DNA from: Micavibrio_C sp965231165
GTDB lineage: Bacteria; Pseudomonadota; Alphaproteobacteria; Micavibrionales; Micavibrionaceae
Direction of reading: 5' to 3'
DNA: 64,000 bases
Assembly: GCA_965231165.1 (NCBI GenBank)
Contig: OZ246421.1
Coordinates: 1,922,001 to 1,986,000, forward strand
The stretch's first letter is position 1. Each line of letters starts with the position of its first letter. Positions 8,359-17,218 of the stretch are shown here, piece by piece. The notes beneath the pieces are model-generated. The model made no database searches. It was not told where the DNA came from and worked only from the letters and a program-made list of their open reading frames with translations. A program made the translations under genes and the position numbers.

Positions 8359-11300
8359 TTATATGCCTTCCTGACAGGAAGCGGCATCATTCACAGCCAT
8401 ATCCGGCGAGAGGTCATAGCTCATATTAACCACTGTGCCTGCACCGGCTGCAGCTATAGCATCAGCCCAACATGTGGACTGTCCTACGGCTGGTGCATTG
8501 CTATTGCCGCTATTACCGGAAGGCTGATTACCCTGATCACCAGCGGCTGGCTCCAGATTAGCGAGCTGTTCAACAAGACTGGAGAAGCGTTGCGGCTGCG
8601 ATTGTCCGCCGTTACCGCCTGCTGCTGGCGCGATTCCGTTCAGGAACCCCGCCAAATTACCAGCAAAGCCCGGTACGGTCGGAAGGCCGGTGATGGTCAG
8701 ATCAAGTCTGCCGTTGCCGGGTTTAAAGCCTGCGATGTCCCTGAAGAAGAGTTCCTGATCAACCGATGCTACGACCGGGGCCGCGACGATGGTCAGGACA
8801 TTTCCGATGTAGGAAATTCTATAGTTGGATCCGGCAGAAAGAGTGCCCCGATTAATGGCATAAGGACCAAGCGCTTCGCCTGGGTCACGTACAAGACCGC
8901 CAGTGAAGGCATCTTTTCCGAACAATGTTCCATTGGTGATCGCGTATGTCAGCGTCGGATCAGCAGAGCCAACAAATTTACTCTGCGGATCAGCTGTTAC
9001 TTCGAGGCGCGCCCGATTAACGGCCAGCAGGTTTGGAACATAGGCGAGAATATTATAGTTCTGCGCTGTCACGCCCGAAGCGGTGATGAGATAAAGACCG
9101 GCATTCACCGCGCCTTGTGACGATCCGCCATAAGCCAGACCGCTCTGGTCAAGAACGCCCGCGTTCTCGCCATTGACGAAGCCGAGATAGTTGACGCCGT
9201 TGCCGCCGCTATAGGCCAAGCCGTCATAGGTCTTGCTATCGCCGTTCACAAGCCCAATCAAAAATGCCTTGGCTACCGTCAGTGTGCCCGGATTATAGGT
9301 GTTGATGATATAATTCTGCGCTGTTACGCCCGAAGCCGTAATGTCATAAGCCCCGGCATTCACCGCGCCCTGTGACGACCCGCCATAAGCCAGACCGCTC
9401 TGGTCAAGAACGCCCGCGTTCTCACCATTCACGAAACCGCTATAGGTCACGCCGTTGCCGCCGCTATAGGCCAGTCCGTTATAGAATTTGAACGCGTTTT
9501 TCACGGTTGCGGTCAGGGTCGCTTGGCCCACAGTCAGTGCGCCATCATTATAGCTGATATTATAGTTACCGGAGGTGTAGCCGCCTGCTGTAATTACATA
9601 GGAACCAGCGTTCACAGCACCTTGCGATGAGCCACCATAGATCAGCGCGCCGCCCAGAGCGGTTTCATCCTGACCAAACTTGAAGCCGCTATAGGTCACG
9701 CCGTTGCCGCCGCTATAAGCCAAGCCGTCATAGGTCTTGCTGTCGTTGTTGGCGGTAACGACAAGGTCGGCCTTGGAGATGGTAAATGTTCCGTTATTGA
9801 ACACGATATTGTAGTCACCGATATTCGTAACCGAAAGTGTGCCTACGGTGATCGCGTAGCTGCCCACATCCTCACCCGCAGCGCGTACAAGAGCGCCTGT
9901 GAAGCTGTCGCCTACATTCAAGGAACCGCTGTTCAGTGTATAGGTCAGCAGCGGATCAGTGTCGCCGTAAATTTTAGAAAGATTGTCAGCTGTAATCACA
10001 AGATCAGTGGCCCTGACGCAAGCCAGACCACCCGCAAGGAAACAGTTGTTGTTGTTGGGGCTGATTTTCTTGCCAGTAATGGTGATCGTGCCACCCGCAG
10101 TATTGGCACGGAACACGTTATTGTTGCCAAACTGGTCAGCCAGACTATTGTAGCTGCCCGTCAGCAGAACGCCGTTTTCCCACAAGAAGATGCCGCCAAA
10201 TGTAACGCCGCCTGTGGTGTCGATCTTGGAATTTTCAACATTAACAGTCTGGCCGCTGGTGCCATCGGCATCAATATTCACATTGCCGCCACCCGTAGTG
10301 ATTTGCGACTTGATGATCTTGATATCGCCGGTTGCCAGCAGATCGAAATCACCGCCGCCGGTTTGTACGATGTTTTGGGTAGCGCCCGTTTCAAAGGAAA
10401 TATCGATACCTCTGGCCAAGAAATTTCCGCCGTTTGTATAGATTTCCGATCCATTATTGAGACGGAGATTACCCACACTCATGTTATTGGTATTGGCATT
10501 AAATGTTACGTCACCATCCGCATCCAGAGTCGTTCCTGCCGCAAAAGAAATATCGTCATCGGCATTAACGATCAGAACTTTAGATTGGTTATTACCGCTG
10601 AACTGAATGTCCTCGCCGCTGCTGCCGTCATCGCGTTTCGTATTCAGCGTAGTTGAGTTGAAGCGCGTGAAATCTGCATTTTCAACGTTAATGGCTTCAT
10701 CATTTCCAGATGCCGCCGTTTGACCGATCACGAGAGCGCCCGCCGTCATTTTGTTCAGTTCATTCTGAGTGATCTGCAGGCCGCCTGCCGCGCTTCCAAG
10801 ACCGATGCTGCCGTCTGATTCGCGCGCAACAGTGATCGTTCCCGTACCGGCATTCAGACGCTGACCTGCGGCATTATTCAGATCCACTTCGTTTGCGAAT
10901 ACATTAATCGCGCCGTTGCTGGTATTTACACTGCCGGCTCCATTGACGATGAATTCATCATTCGCCGTGAATGATGCCATTGCCCCATTCGTCGTAATAC
11001 CGCTGTTAATGATGACATCGTCAGCTGAATCCAGAGACACAGCGCCGCCTGAGCCGCCGTTAGTGGTATTGATCGCGCCATGGAGGGTAATGTCGCCGCC
11101 ATCAGCAAGCATAGTAACTGTACCACCTTTGGTCGCGACGGTCTTTCCGGCATTCAACGTAATGCTGTTATCGGCCTGCGCCAGTACATTGCCGCCATTG
11201 GTCGTGATGTTAGCATTGATGGTGACATTGTTGTCAGTATTGGTATTTGATCCATCAAAATAACCCGCCAGAAGCTCCACCGCCAACGCGCCGACCGTAG

Positions 11301-12771
11301 AAATTATATTCTGATTAACAATGATGTCGTCATGCGCTTCCATGCGAAGCGTTGCGTTTCCGCCACCAGTTTTATTAATCTCTGCATTGACAGTGATATC
11401 GCCACTTTCGCTACTGCTACTCCCACCGCCCGTTGTGCGCAACGTCACGCTGGTGCCGTTATTTAAGGAGAATTCAATAGTATCGTCGCTGATACGTGAG
11501 TTATTGCCATCAGATTCGAATACGCGCGGGTTGACGCCGCTGGCATCCATATCATCATCCGTGGAGGGCGTAACTTCAATGCTACGCGGATCAATCAGCC
11601 ATTCACCAGCAAGGCCTGCGTAAGCGCGCGCATCCACAGACCCGAAAACATCAATCCAACCATGCCCCGAGGTATCGACGAAACCGCCGTTACCGGATAC
11701 CAGACCGCCGCGGGCATAGGTGCGGCCGCTATAGACCAGCCCATTCTGCGCGATATAACGTACATCGCCGCCGTGACCGAACACGCCGCCATCGGCATAA
11801 GCTTCAGCTTCTTCGGTAACGTGGATGTTTTCACCAGTTACTTTTACGGTGCCGCCTATTTCGCCGCTGGCATCAAGTTTGCCTGCTACTTTAACCACGC
11901 CGGACTTACCGCCGGAGAGAACGATTTTGCCGCCCTGAACGGTGGCGCTGGAGGCGTTGACTACGCCACCCATATTGATGGCATCATCGACAGCAGCTTT
12001 GGCTGTCTGGACGGACATGGCGACAACGCCGCCTTCGGCGTTGATGATGCCGCTGTTTTTAATCAGGCCGTCGGTTGCTTTATCATCGACAGCGATTTCA
12101 ATCAGGTTGTCGCCGTAGAGGTCGAGCGTGACTTTGCTGCCGGAGGCCATGGCCACTTTGCCGAGCTTGGCAGTGATGATGCCGTTATTGATCACTTGCG
12201 GCGCTACGAAAGCGGCCAGACCAGCTTCGGCTACGGTGACAGAGCCATTCAAGACGATGGAAGAGCCGGTATCGACGTTTTCAAATACCAGATTGCCCGC
12301 CCTGATATTAGCATCAGAGATGTTACCGGTAGACGTTACGATCGAACCCACGTTTACAGAGGAGTTCGCGCCAAAAATGATGCCTTGCTGGTTGAAGATA
12401 TAAATTTCGCCATTGGCATTGAGTGCGCCCATCAGCTGGGTTGCATCGCCCGTCACATCGTAGAGAACATATTTTGCGCTATTGGAAGGCTGCGCCACGT
12501 TGACAGTCCAGCCCGCGTTAATGTCGCCGCTGCCCTGTGCTTTCACGAAGGAAGTGTTCTGCGTGATATTGGTGGTGTTAGGGATGCTGACATCCACCGT
12601 GGTGCTGCCATCGAGGATCGTGTGGTCCGTCCAGTTATCAGCATGAGCGGGTGCACCCAGCGCTATCAAGCTTGCGACTGTCAATGCAGAAGAAGCTAGA
12701 AACTTTGTCAGTTTTTTGCTTTTCACTTGTGCGGACTGGTTTTGTGCAGCTGATGTTTTAATAGCGCTCAT
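8359..12771 (-). CDS. Two-partner secretion exoprotein (filamentous haemagglutinin type) with MBG/YDG repeats
   Basis: 1470 residues. Residues 1-44 form a long signal peptide (KKLTKFLASSALTVASLIAL, cleavage after APAHA). A TPS domain follows (~45-290) with NANGEIYIFNQQGIIFGANS, the equivalent of the NPNGI motif that directs secretion through the TpsB partner. The middle (~300-910) is a repetitive beta-helix. From ~920 there is an MBG-type domain (KIYGDTDPLLTYTL), several YDG-type repeats containing YDGLAYSGGNGVTYSGF-like sequence, and another MBG unit. Two Cys (~1434 and 1466) lie in the last 40 residues, resembling the C-terminal disulfide hook that holds HMW1-type adhesins at the surface. 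The divergent neighbour encodes a TpsB transporter. Likely a cell-surface adhesin; the target is unknown. Confidence 0.92.
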   Translation of the reverse strand: MSAIKTSAAQNQSAQVKSKKLTKFLASSALTVASLIALGAPAHADNWTDHTILDGSTTVDVSIPNTTNITQNTSFVKAQGSGDINAGWTVNVAQPSNSAKYVLYDVTGDATQLMGALNANGEIYIFNQQGIIFGANSSVNVGSIVTSTGNISDANIRAGNLVFENVDTGSSIVLNGSVTVAEAGLAAFVAPQVINNGIITAKLGKVAMASGSKVTLDLYGDNLIEIAVDDKATDGLIKNSGIINAEGGVVAMSVQTAKAAVDDAINMGGVVNASSATVQGGKIVLSGGKSGVVKVAGKLDASGEIGGTVKVTGENIHVTEEAEAYADGGVFGHGGDVRYIAQNGLVYSGRTYARGGLVSGNGGFVDTSGHGWIDVFGSVDARAYAGLAGEWLIDPRSIEVTPSTDDDMDASGVNPRVFESDGNNSRISDDTIEFSLNNGTSVTLRTTGGGSSSSESGDITVNAEINKTGGGNATLRMEAHDDIIVNQNIISTVGALAVELLAGYFDGSNTNTDNNVTINANITTNGGNVLAQADNSITLNAGKTVATKGGTVTMLADGGDITLHGAINTTNGGSGGAVSLDSADDVIINSGITTNGAMASFTANDEFIVNGAGSVNTSNGAINVFANEVDLNNAAGQRLNAGTGTITVARESDGSIGLGSAAGGLQITQNELNKMTAGALVIGQTAASGNDEAINVENADFTRFNSTTLNTKRDDGSSGEDIQFSGNNQSKVLIVNADDDISFAAGTTLDADGDVTFNANTNNMSVGNLRLNNGSEIYTNGGNFLARGIDISFETGATQNIVQTGGGDFDLLATGDIKIIKSQITTGGGNVNIDADGTSGQTVNVENSKIDTTGGVTFGGIFLWENGVLLTGSYNSLADQFGNNNVFRANTAGGTITITGKKISPNNNNCFLAGGLACVRATDLVITADNLSKIYGDTDPLLTYTLNSGSLNVGDSFTGALVRAAGEDVGSYAITVGTLSVTNIGDYNIVFNNGTFTISKADLVVTANNDSKTYDGLAYSGGNGVTYSGFKFGQDETALGGALIYGGSSQGAVNAGSYVITAGGYTSGNYNISYNDGALTVGQATLTATVKNAFKFYNGLAYSGGNGVTYSGFVNGENAGVLDQSGLAYGGSSQGAVNAGAYDITASGVTAQNYIINTYNPGTLTVAKAFLIGLVNGDSKTYDGLAYSGGNGVNYLGFVNGENAGVLDQSGLAYGGSSQGAVNAGLYLITASGVTAQNYNILAYVPNLLAVNRARLEVTADPQSKFVGSADPTLTYAITNGTLFGKDAFTGGLVRDPGEALGPYAINRGTLSAGSNYRISYIGNVLTIVAAPVVASVDQELFFRDIAGFKPGNGRLDLTITGLPTVPGFAGNLAGFLNGIAPAAGGNGGQSQPQRFSSLVEQLANLEPAAGDQGNQPSGNSGNSNAPAVGQSTCWADAIAAAGAGTVVNMSYDLSPDMAVNDAASCQEGI
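9059..9480. repeat. 255-bp-period near-identical direct repeat inside the exoprotein gene
   Basis: Two copies of a ~165-base segment, at about 9059-9225 and 9314-9480, are offset by exactly 255 bases (85 codons) and differ by few substitutions. They encode YDG-type repeats (NGENAGVLDQSGLAYGGSS in both). A third, more diverged unit lies at ~9560-9740. Such repeats can recombine and change repeat number. Confidence 0.85.
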
Positions 12772-12977
12772 GATTATGTGCTTCCCTTGTGGAATTGCTT
12801 TTGTTTATTTCGAAATACGCTTTTAGAGGTACGCAGTGGAACTTTAGTAGGGGTCGTAACATTTGTTTTTGTTTTTCCGCGTCTTGCCGACCTTTATTCA
12901 CAAAACCCCTTCGTGGGTCACATGCACGGATTTGAGGGACTTTATAAGCGAAATCCCCTGCGGCTAGCAAGGAATTG

Positions 12978-12992
12978 TTAAGTAAAATTTAA
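12978..12992. promoter_or_regulatory. CtrA-type binding site
   Basis: Exact TTAA-N7-TTAA (TTAAGTAAAATTTAA). This is the full CtrA box known from Caulobacter and other alphaproteobacteria. It lies roughly midway between the tpsA and tpsB start codons, so it could control either or both. Confidence 0.55.
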
Positions 12993-13134
12993 CTATTTGA
13001 AGGGGTTATGGCGTCAAAACTTATGAAAACTATAGTTTTGGAAATGGGAAGCCATTGAAACTCCTTGGTTTCCAGAACATAAGTAATTTTATTGCGTTCT
13101 TATGCCCCCACCCCCCGATGACGCATTGGCTTTT

Positions 13135-13178
13135 CCCTCCGGCTACCCCAAAATGGGAAAGCCCTTGTTTCCGGAGGG
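13135..13178 (+). other. Inverted repeat in the tpsB leader
   Basis: CCCTCCGG (13135-13142) and CCGGAGGG (13171-13178) can pair around a 28-base loop that itself contains CCCAAAATGGG. No T-run follows, so it is not a simple terminator; it could be an mRNA-leader structure or protein site. It ends 78 bases before the tpsB start. Confidence 0.45.
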
Positions 13179-13256
13179 CGTTTTGTCATACAAGGACAAT
13201 CATTTAGACGGTTTCCTTCGCAGGGGCCGGTGATTTTTCAAGAAGGGTTTTTGGCT

Positions 13257-14987
13257 ATGCGTTTTCATGTACGTGGTTTGGCGTTCGGTTTGCTGGCAGC
13301 CGTTGGTGTTACCACTATTTCTTCCGCAGCCCACGCCCAGCTGAATGCGCAGACACGCAGTGCGAACCCTGGCCGTGTTGAAGAACAAATCGGCGGCCAT
13401 GCAGAATTCGAACCGCGCGTGATGCCGCGTGTTGAAGTGCGTGAAAGCCCGATCAGCGCCGCACCCGCAGGTGCCGAAAAAATTACATTCAAACTTGACC
13501 GCCTGAACATTGAAGGCGTCAGCGCTTATCCGGAAGACGAGCTTGGTAATATCTTCGCCGACAAGATCGGGCAAACGATTACGTTGGCTGATCTTTATGC
13601 TATTGCCGCTGAACTGACGCGCAAATACCGCAATGACGGTTACATACTGACGCAGGTTGTCGTGCCACCGCAAACCATTGATGGCGGCACCGCCAGACTG
13701 CGCGTGGTTGAAGGCTACATCTCTCAGGTCGATGTGCGCGGCGAAGGCGATCATATCGATGACGCCGTATTGCTGGCGCGTGGCTATTCTACGCTGGTGA
13801 GCGCCGATTCTTCAGCCCTTAATGTTCGTCAGCTGGAACGCACCTTGCTGATGATCAACGATATTCCGGGCGTTAGTGCCCGCGGTATTTTAAGCCCGTC
13901 GGAAACGACACCGGGTGCTGCCGACCTGCTGGTCATCGTGGAGCGTGATACCTTCGAAGGCCAGGTCAGCCTTGATAACTATGGCAGCCGTTTCCTCGGC
14001 CCCGTGCAGTTTGGTCTCGCCGTTGTTGAAAACGGCCTGTTGGGCATAAATGAACGCATCAGCGGCCAGTTTGTTTACGCGCCTGACGAAGACATGTCGG
14101 ATGAGCTGCTCTATCTGGGCGCGGCCTATGACATGCCCGTTGGCACCTATGGCACGATGCTGAATGTCGCCGCCAATATGAGCAACACTGAACCGGGCTA
14201 TACGCTGGAACAGTTTGATGCTGATGGTCTTTCCCACTTTATCTCGGTGGGCTTCAGCCATCCGTTCGTGCGCACACGTAACTTCAACGTGACGGGGCGC
14301 GCCTCAATCGACTGGCGCAATGTCGATACCGACAATAATATCGAAGCCGACCGCAAGGACCATATCCGCGCTGCGCGCATCGGCACCCGTGTCGAGTTTA
14401 TCGATACGCTGATGAATGTGGCCTACAACGTATTCGATGTGGAGCTGGGCCATGGTCTGGATATCCTGAATTCCACTGACGACAGCGATACACGCGTCAG
14501 CCGCCCGGGTGCGGACTGGGACTTCTTCAAGATGGAAGCTGAATATCAGCGCCTGCAACGCGTAACGTCAAAATTCAACGTGCTGTTTGCCGTGAAAGGC
14601 CAAATGGCCGATGAAGCGCTCTGGAGCTCGGAAGAATTCGGCCTTGGCGGCGTCAATTACGGACGCGGTTATGATCCGTCAGAGGTCGTCGGTGATGACG
14701 GCATCGCCGGTAAGATTGAATTGCAATGGAACCAGCCAGCCAAACTGGCCGTGCTTGAGAATTATCAGTTGTTCGGTTTCTATGATGCCGGTGTGGTCTG
14801 GGACAAGGACGCCACCACATTGAAATTGAAGCGCGAGGAACTGACCTCTGCCGGCTTTGGTGTCCGCGCCGACTTTACATCTGCGACACAAGCGGGCGCG
14901 TTTATTGCCTGGCCTCTAAACCGCGATATCGCGACGCAGGGCGATGATGATCCGCGCTTCTATATGAATGTCAGCCATAAATTCTAG
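13257..14987 (+). CDS. TpsB-type outer-membrane transporter (ShlB/FhaC/HecB family)
   Basis: 576 residues. Signal peptide ~1-31 (MRFHVRGLAFGLLAAVGVTT, cleavage after AAHA). POTRA domains follow (~70-230) with FKLDRLNIEGVSAYPEDEL, GYILTQVVVPPQ and LRVVEGYISQVDVRG. A beta-barrel ends in Phe (MNVSHKF). The Omp85-family loop-6 motif appears as GRGYDPSEVVGDDG (~468), the hallmark of TpsB transporters. It exports the divergently encoded exoprotein across the outer membrane. The ATG at 13257 is preferred over an upstream GTG because AGAAGG lies ten bases before it and the signal peptide then begins correctly. Confidence 0.95.
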   Translation: MRFHVRGLAFGLLAAVGVTTISSAAHAQLNAQTRSANPGRVEEQIGGHAEFEPRVMPRVEVRESPISAAPAGAEKITFKLDRLNIEGVSAYPEDELGNIFADKIGQTITLADLYAIAAELTRKYRNDGYILTQVVVPPQTIDGGTARLRVVEGYISQVDVRGEGDHIDDAVLLARGYSTLVSADSSALNVRQLERTLLMINDIPGVSARGILSPSETTPGAADLLVIVERDTFEGQVSLDNYGSRFLGPVQFGLAVVENGLLGINERISGQFVYAPDEDMSDELLYLGAAYDMPVGTYGTMLNVAANMSNTEPGYTLEQFDADGLSHFISVGFSHPFVRTRNFNVTGRASIDWRNVDTDNNIEADRKDHIRAARIGTRVEFIDTLMNVAYNVFDVELGHGLDILNSTDDSDTRVSRPGADWDFFKMEAEYQRLQRVTSKFNVLFAVKGQMADEALWSSEEFGLGGVNYGRGYDPSEVVGDDGIAGKIELQWNQPAKLAVLENYQLFGFYDAGVVWDKDATTLKLKREELTSAGFGVRADFTSATQAGAFIAWPLNRDIATQGDDDPRFYMNVSHKF

Positions 14988-15007
14988 GCTTACAAACTCA
15001 GGATTAG

Positions 15008-15036
15008 AAAAACCCGCCGGATTGGCGGGTTTTTTA
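15008..15036. terminator. Bidirectional terminator between tpsB and dnaQ
   Basis: AAAAACCCGCC, a short loop, then GGCGGGTTTTTT. A-rich on one side and T-rich on the other, located between converging genes. Confidence 0.9.
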
Positions 15037-15039
15037 TTG

Positions 15040-15735
15040 TCAGCGTTTTATCCAGATCGGGTCTTTGATATCTTTCAGCAAGGCCTCGTGCGCGGCCAGC
15101 TCTTCCGGGCTGGGGGCATGCGGACGCGGTTCACGGAAAATGCGCTGGCGCTGCGCCTGTACGGACACATGCGCATCATCCCCACCGGACTGCGCATTCT
15201 CCTGCGCCAGACCGAGGCCGTGCTGACGCCCACCCATCAGCTCCAGATACACCTCCGCCAGCAACTGCGCATCGAGCAGCGCGCCGTGGAAATCACGGCC
15301 CGAGTTATCGACGCTAAATCGGCGGCACAGTGCATCAAGGCTTGCGGGCGAACCGGGAAATTTCTTGCGCGCCATCTTCAACGTGTCGGTCACGCGCTTT
15401 TCGGGGACCGGTTTATGACCGACTTTTTTCAATTCGGCGTTAATAAATTTCATATCGAATTCGGCATTGTGAATGACCAGATGGCCTTCGGCGAGGAAAT
15501 CGAGGAAGTCAGTATAGATCTGCGAGAAGACCGGCTTGTCTTTGAGGAAGGCCGCTGTCAGGCCATGTACGGCCACCGCTTCCGCCGGAACATCGCGTTC
15601 GGGATTGATATAGACGTGATAGGTGCGTCCCGTAGGGACAAAATTCATCACCTCGACACAGCCAATTTCGACCAGACGGTCGCCCTGCGACGGGTCCATG
15701 CCTGTGGTTTCGGTATCGAGAATAATCTCACGCAT
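15040..15735 (-). CDS. dnaQ: DNA polymerase III epsilon subunit (proofreading 3'-5' exonuclease)
   Basis: 231 residues with all DEDDh exonuclease motifs: ExoI DTETTG (residues ~7-12), ExoII HNAEFD, and ExoIII with HGALLDA. A C-terminal tail (~180-231) probably binds the polymerase alpha subunit. It removes misincorporated bases during replication. The ATG at 15735 is chosen because the protein then begins MREIILDTETTG, as in the family, with AGAGG upstream. It is the last gene of the minus-strand run ppsR-aroE-coaE-dnaQ leading away from the proposed origin. Confidence 0.96.
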   Translation of the reverse strand: MREIILDTETTGMDPSQGDRLVEIGCVEVMNFVPTGRTYHVYINPERDVPAEAVAVHGLTAAFLKDKPVFSQIYTDFLDFLAEGHLVIHNAEFDMKFINAELKKVGHKPVPEKRVTDTLKMARKKFPGSPASLDALCRRFSVDNSGRDFHGALLDAQLLAEVYLELMGGRQHGLGLAQENAQSGGDDAHVSVQAQRQRIFREPRPHAPSPEELAAHEALLKDIKDPIWIKR

Positions 15736-15801
15736 GTCTTGCCTCTCGTTGCGGCAGAACATCTGCCCGCTATTCCTTCTTAAACATCTGCGGGGCGTTT
15801 G

Positions 15802-16398
15802 TCATGCCTCCTTACGCAGTGACTCGATTATTTTTTCCAGGGCGCGGCGTGTCTCGGCGATGCCGATCCCGGTTTCGACAACGAAATCGGCACGGCGGCG
15901 TTTTTCTGCATCGGGCATTTGCAGCCCCAGAATGGATTCAAATTTTTCAGCCGTCATGCCGGGGCGCGCCAATACGCGCTGGCGCTGGAGAAAGGGCGGT
16001 GCGCTGACGACGATCACATAATCGACACGCGCATCCGCACCCGTTTCAAATAATAACGGAATATCCAGCACGACAATTCTGGTATGAAGACAGGCATGAT
16101 CGGCGATGAATTTACGCTGTGAATCAACGGCCAGCGGATGCAAAATCCCTTCCAGCTTAAGGCGGTTTTCATCATGGCTAAAAATCCGCGCCCCCAGAGC
16201 GGCGCGGTCTATGCCTTTGCCTTTTCCTGCCACGCCCGGGAAGGCATCGCTCACAAGAGCTACGGCCGCACCGCCCGGCCCCAGTAATGCATGTATCGCT
16301 TCATCAGAGCAATGCACAGGAATGCCCATGTCACGCAACATCGCGGTGGCCGCCGATTTACCCATGCCGATGGAACCTGTAAGACCGAGAATGATCAA
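15802..16398 (-). CDS. coaE: Dephospho-CoA kinase
   Basis: 198 residues, normal length. The P-loop is GLTGSIGMGKS at residues 5-15, with VHCSDEAIHAL, the LEGILHPLA segment and the lid region around LARPGMTAEKFESILGLQM. It phosphorylates the 3'-hydroxyl of dephospho-CoA, the last step of coenzyme A synthesis. The start overlaps the aroE stop by four bases (ATGA), indicating translational coupling. Confidence 0.97.
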   Translation of the reverse strand: MIILGLTGSIGMGKSAATAMLRDMGIPVHCSDEAIHALLGPGGAAVALVSDAFPGVAGKGKGIDRAALGARIFSHDENRLKLEGILHPLAVDSQRKFIADHACLHTRIVVLDIPLLFETGADARVDYVIVVSAPPFLQRQRVLARPGMTAEKFESILGLQMPDAEKRRRADFVVETGIGIAETRRALEKIIESLRKEA

Positions 16399-17216
16399 CG
16401 CGCCCGCTCCGTGATTATTTTTTCCAGTGCCGCCGTCACCTCAGGCATTGTGCCCGTCCATGCCGCGAACGCCGGGCGCGCCTGATGCAACAGCATGCCG
16501 ATCCCGGTTACAGCAGGCAGATTACGTGCTTTCGCAGCCTGCAATAAAGGCGTCCATAACGGTTTATAGACGATATCGTAAACAACAGCATCGGCGGGTA
16601 AAGCGGATATATCCATCTCTAAATCCGCCTGTCCCTGCATACCCAGCACTGTCGTATTGATCAATAATGACACGCCTTCGCAGGCCGCATCACGATCTTT
16701 CCAGTCAATAATTTTTACACGTGGAAATTCCTGCGCCAGTGCTTGTGCATTGTCACGGGTGCGGTTGGCCAGCCTGATTTCCGGTATGCCTTCCTGCAGC
16801 AAGCCATACAAGACGGCCCGTGCCGCACCCCCGGCACCCAGCACCAGAGCAGGGCCGCGGGTAAAATCGAAACCGGGGACAGATTGCTTCAGGTTGGCAA
16901 TAAAACCAAAAGCATCGGTATTGCGCCCTTCCCGCTTGCCGTTGGCGATGATGACAGTGTTAACTGCGCCGATAGCGCGGGCGGTATCATCAAGCGTATC
17001 GCACAATGCCATCACGGCCTGTTTGTGCGGCACTGTCACATTGAAGCCGCTGTAACCAGCATCGGTCAATTCCTGAACGCTGGTTGCCAGATTGGCGGGT
17101 GCGACATCGAGCGCCTGATAATCACCCGCAATTCCGCATTCCCTGAACCAGTAGCCATGAATCGCGGGAGAAAGTGAGTGTGCTATGGGATGTCCCATGA
17201 CAGCGGCTTTGATCAT
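16395..17216 (-). CDS. aroE: Shikimate dehydrogenase (NADP+)
   Basis: 273 residues. Substrate-binding motifs are GHPIAHSLSPAIHGYWF (residues ~8-24) and GFNVTVPHKQAVM with the catalytic Lys; NTDAFGF follows. The nucleotide-binding loop is VLGAGGAARAV with NRT downstream (ANRTRDNA). It reduces 3-dehydroshikimate in chorismate synthesis. It lies two bases from ppsR and overlaps coaE by four. In many alphaproteobacteria maf sits between ppsR and aroE; here it is absent. Confidence 0.97.
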   Translation of the reverse strand: MIKAAVMGHPIAHSLSPAIHGYWFRECGIAGDYQALDVAPANLATSVQELTDAGYSGFNVTVPHKQAVMALCDTLDDTARAIGAVNTVIIANGKREGRNTDAFGFIANLKQSVPGFDFTRGPALVLGAGGAARAVLYGLLQEGIPEIRLANRTRDNAQALAQEFPRVKIIDWKDRDAACEGVSLLINTTVLGMQGQADLEMDISALPADAVVYDIVYKPLWTPLLQAAKARNLPAVTGIGMLLHQARPAFAAWTGTMPEVTAALEKIITERAR

Positions 17217-17218
17217 CT

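Larger units (their letters stand above)
12772..13256. other. Divergent regulatory region between tpsA and tpsB
   Basis: 485 bases without a convincing gene. It holds the upstream regions of both two-partner secretion genes, an exact CtrA-type site (12978-12992), the short palindrome AAAACTATAGTTTT near 13026, and an inverted repeat at 13135-13178. Short open frames here show no ribosome binding site or protein-like composition. Confidence 0.7.

Noticed and set aside
11662..12699. 345-codon plus-strand open frame
   Set aside because: Antisense shadow of the exoprotein gene; composition is unlike a real protein and there is no ribosome binding site.
14968..15783. 271-codon plus-strand open frame
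   Set aside because: Opposite dnaQ, which has all exonuclease motifs; the start overlaps the tpsB end and terminator.
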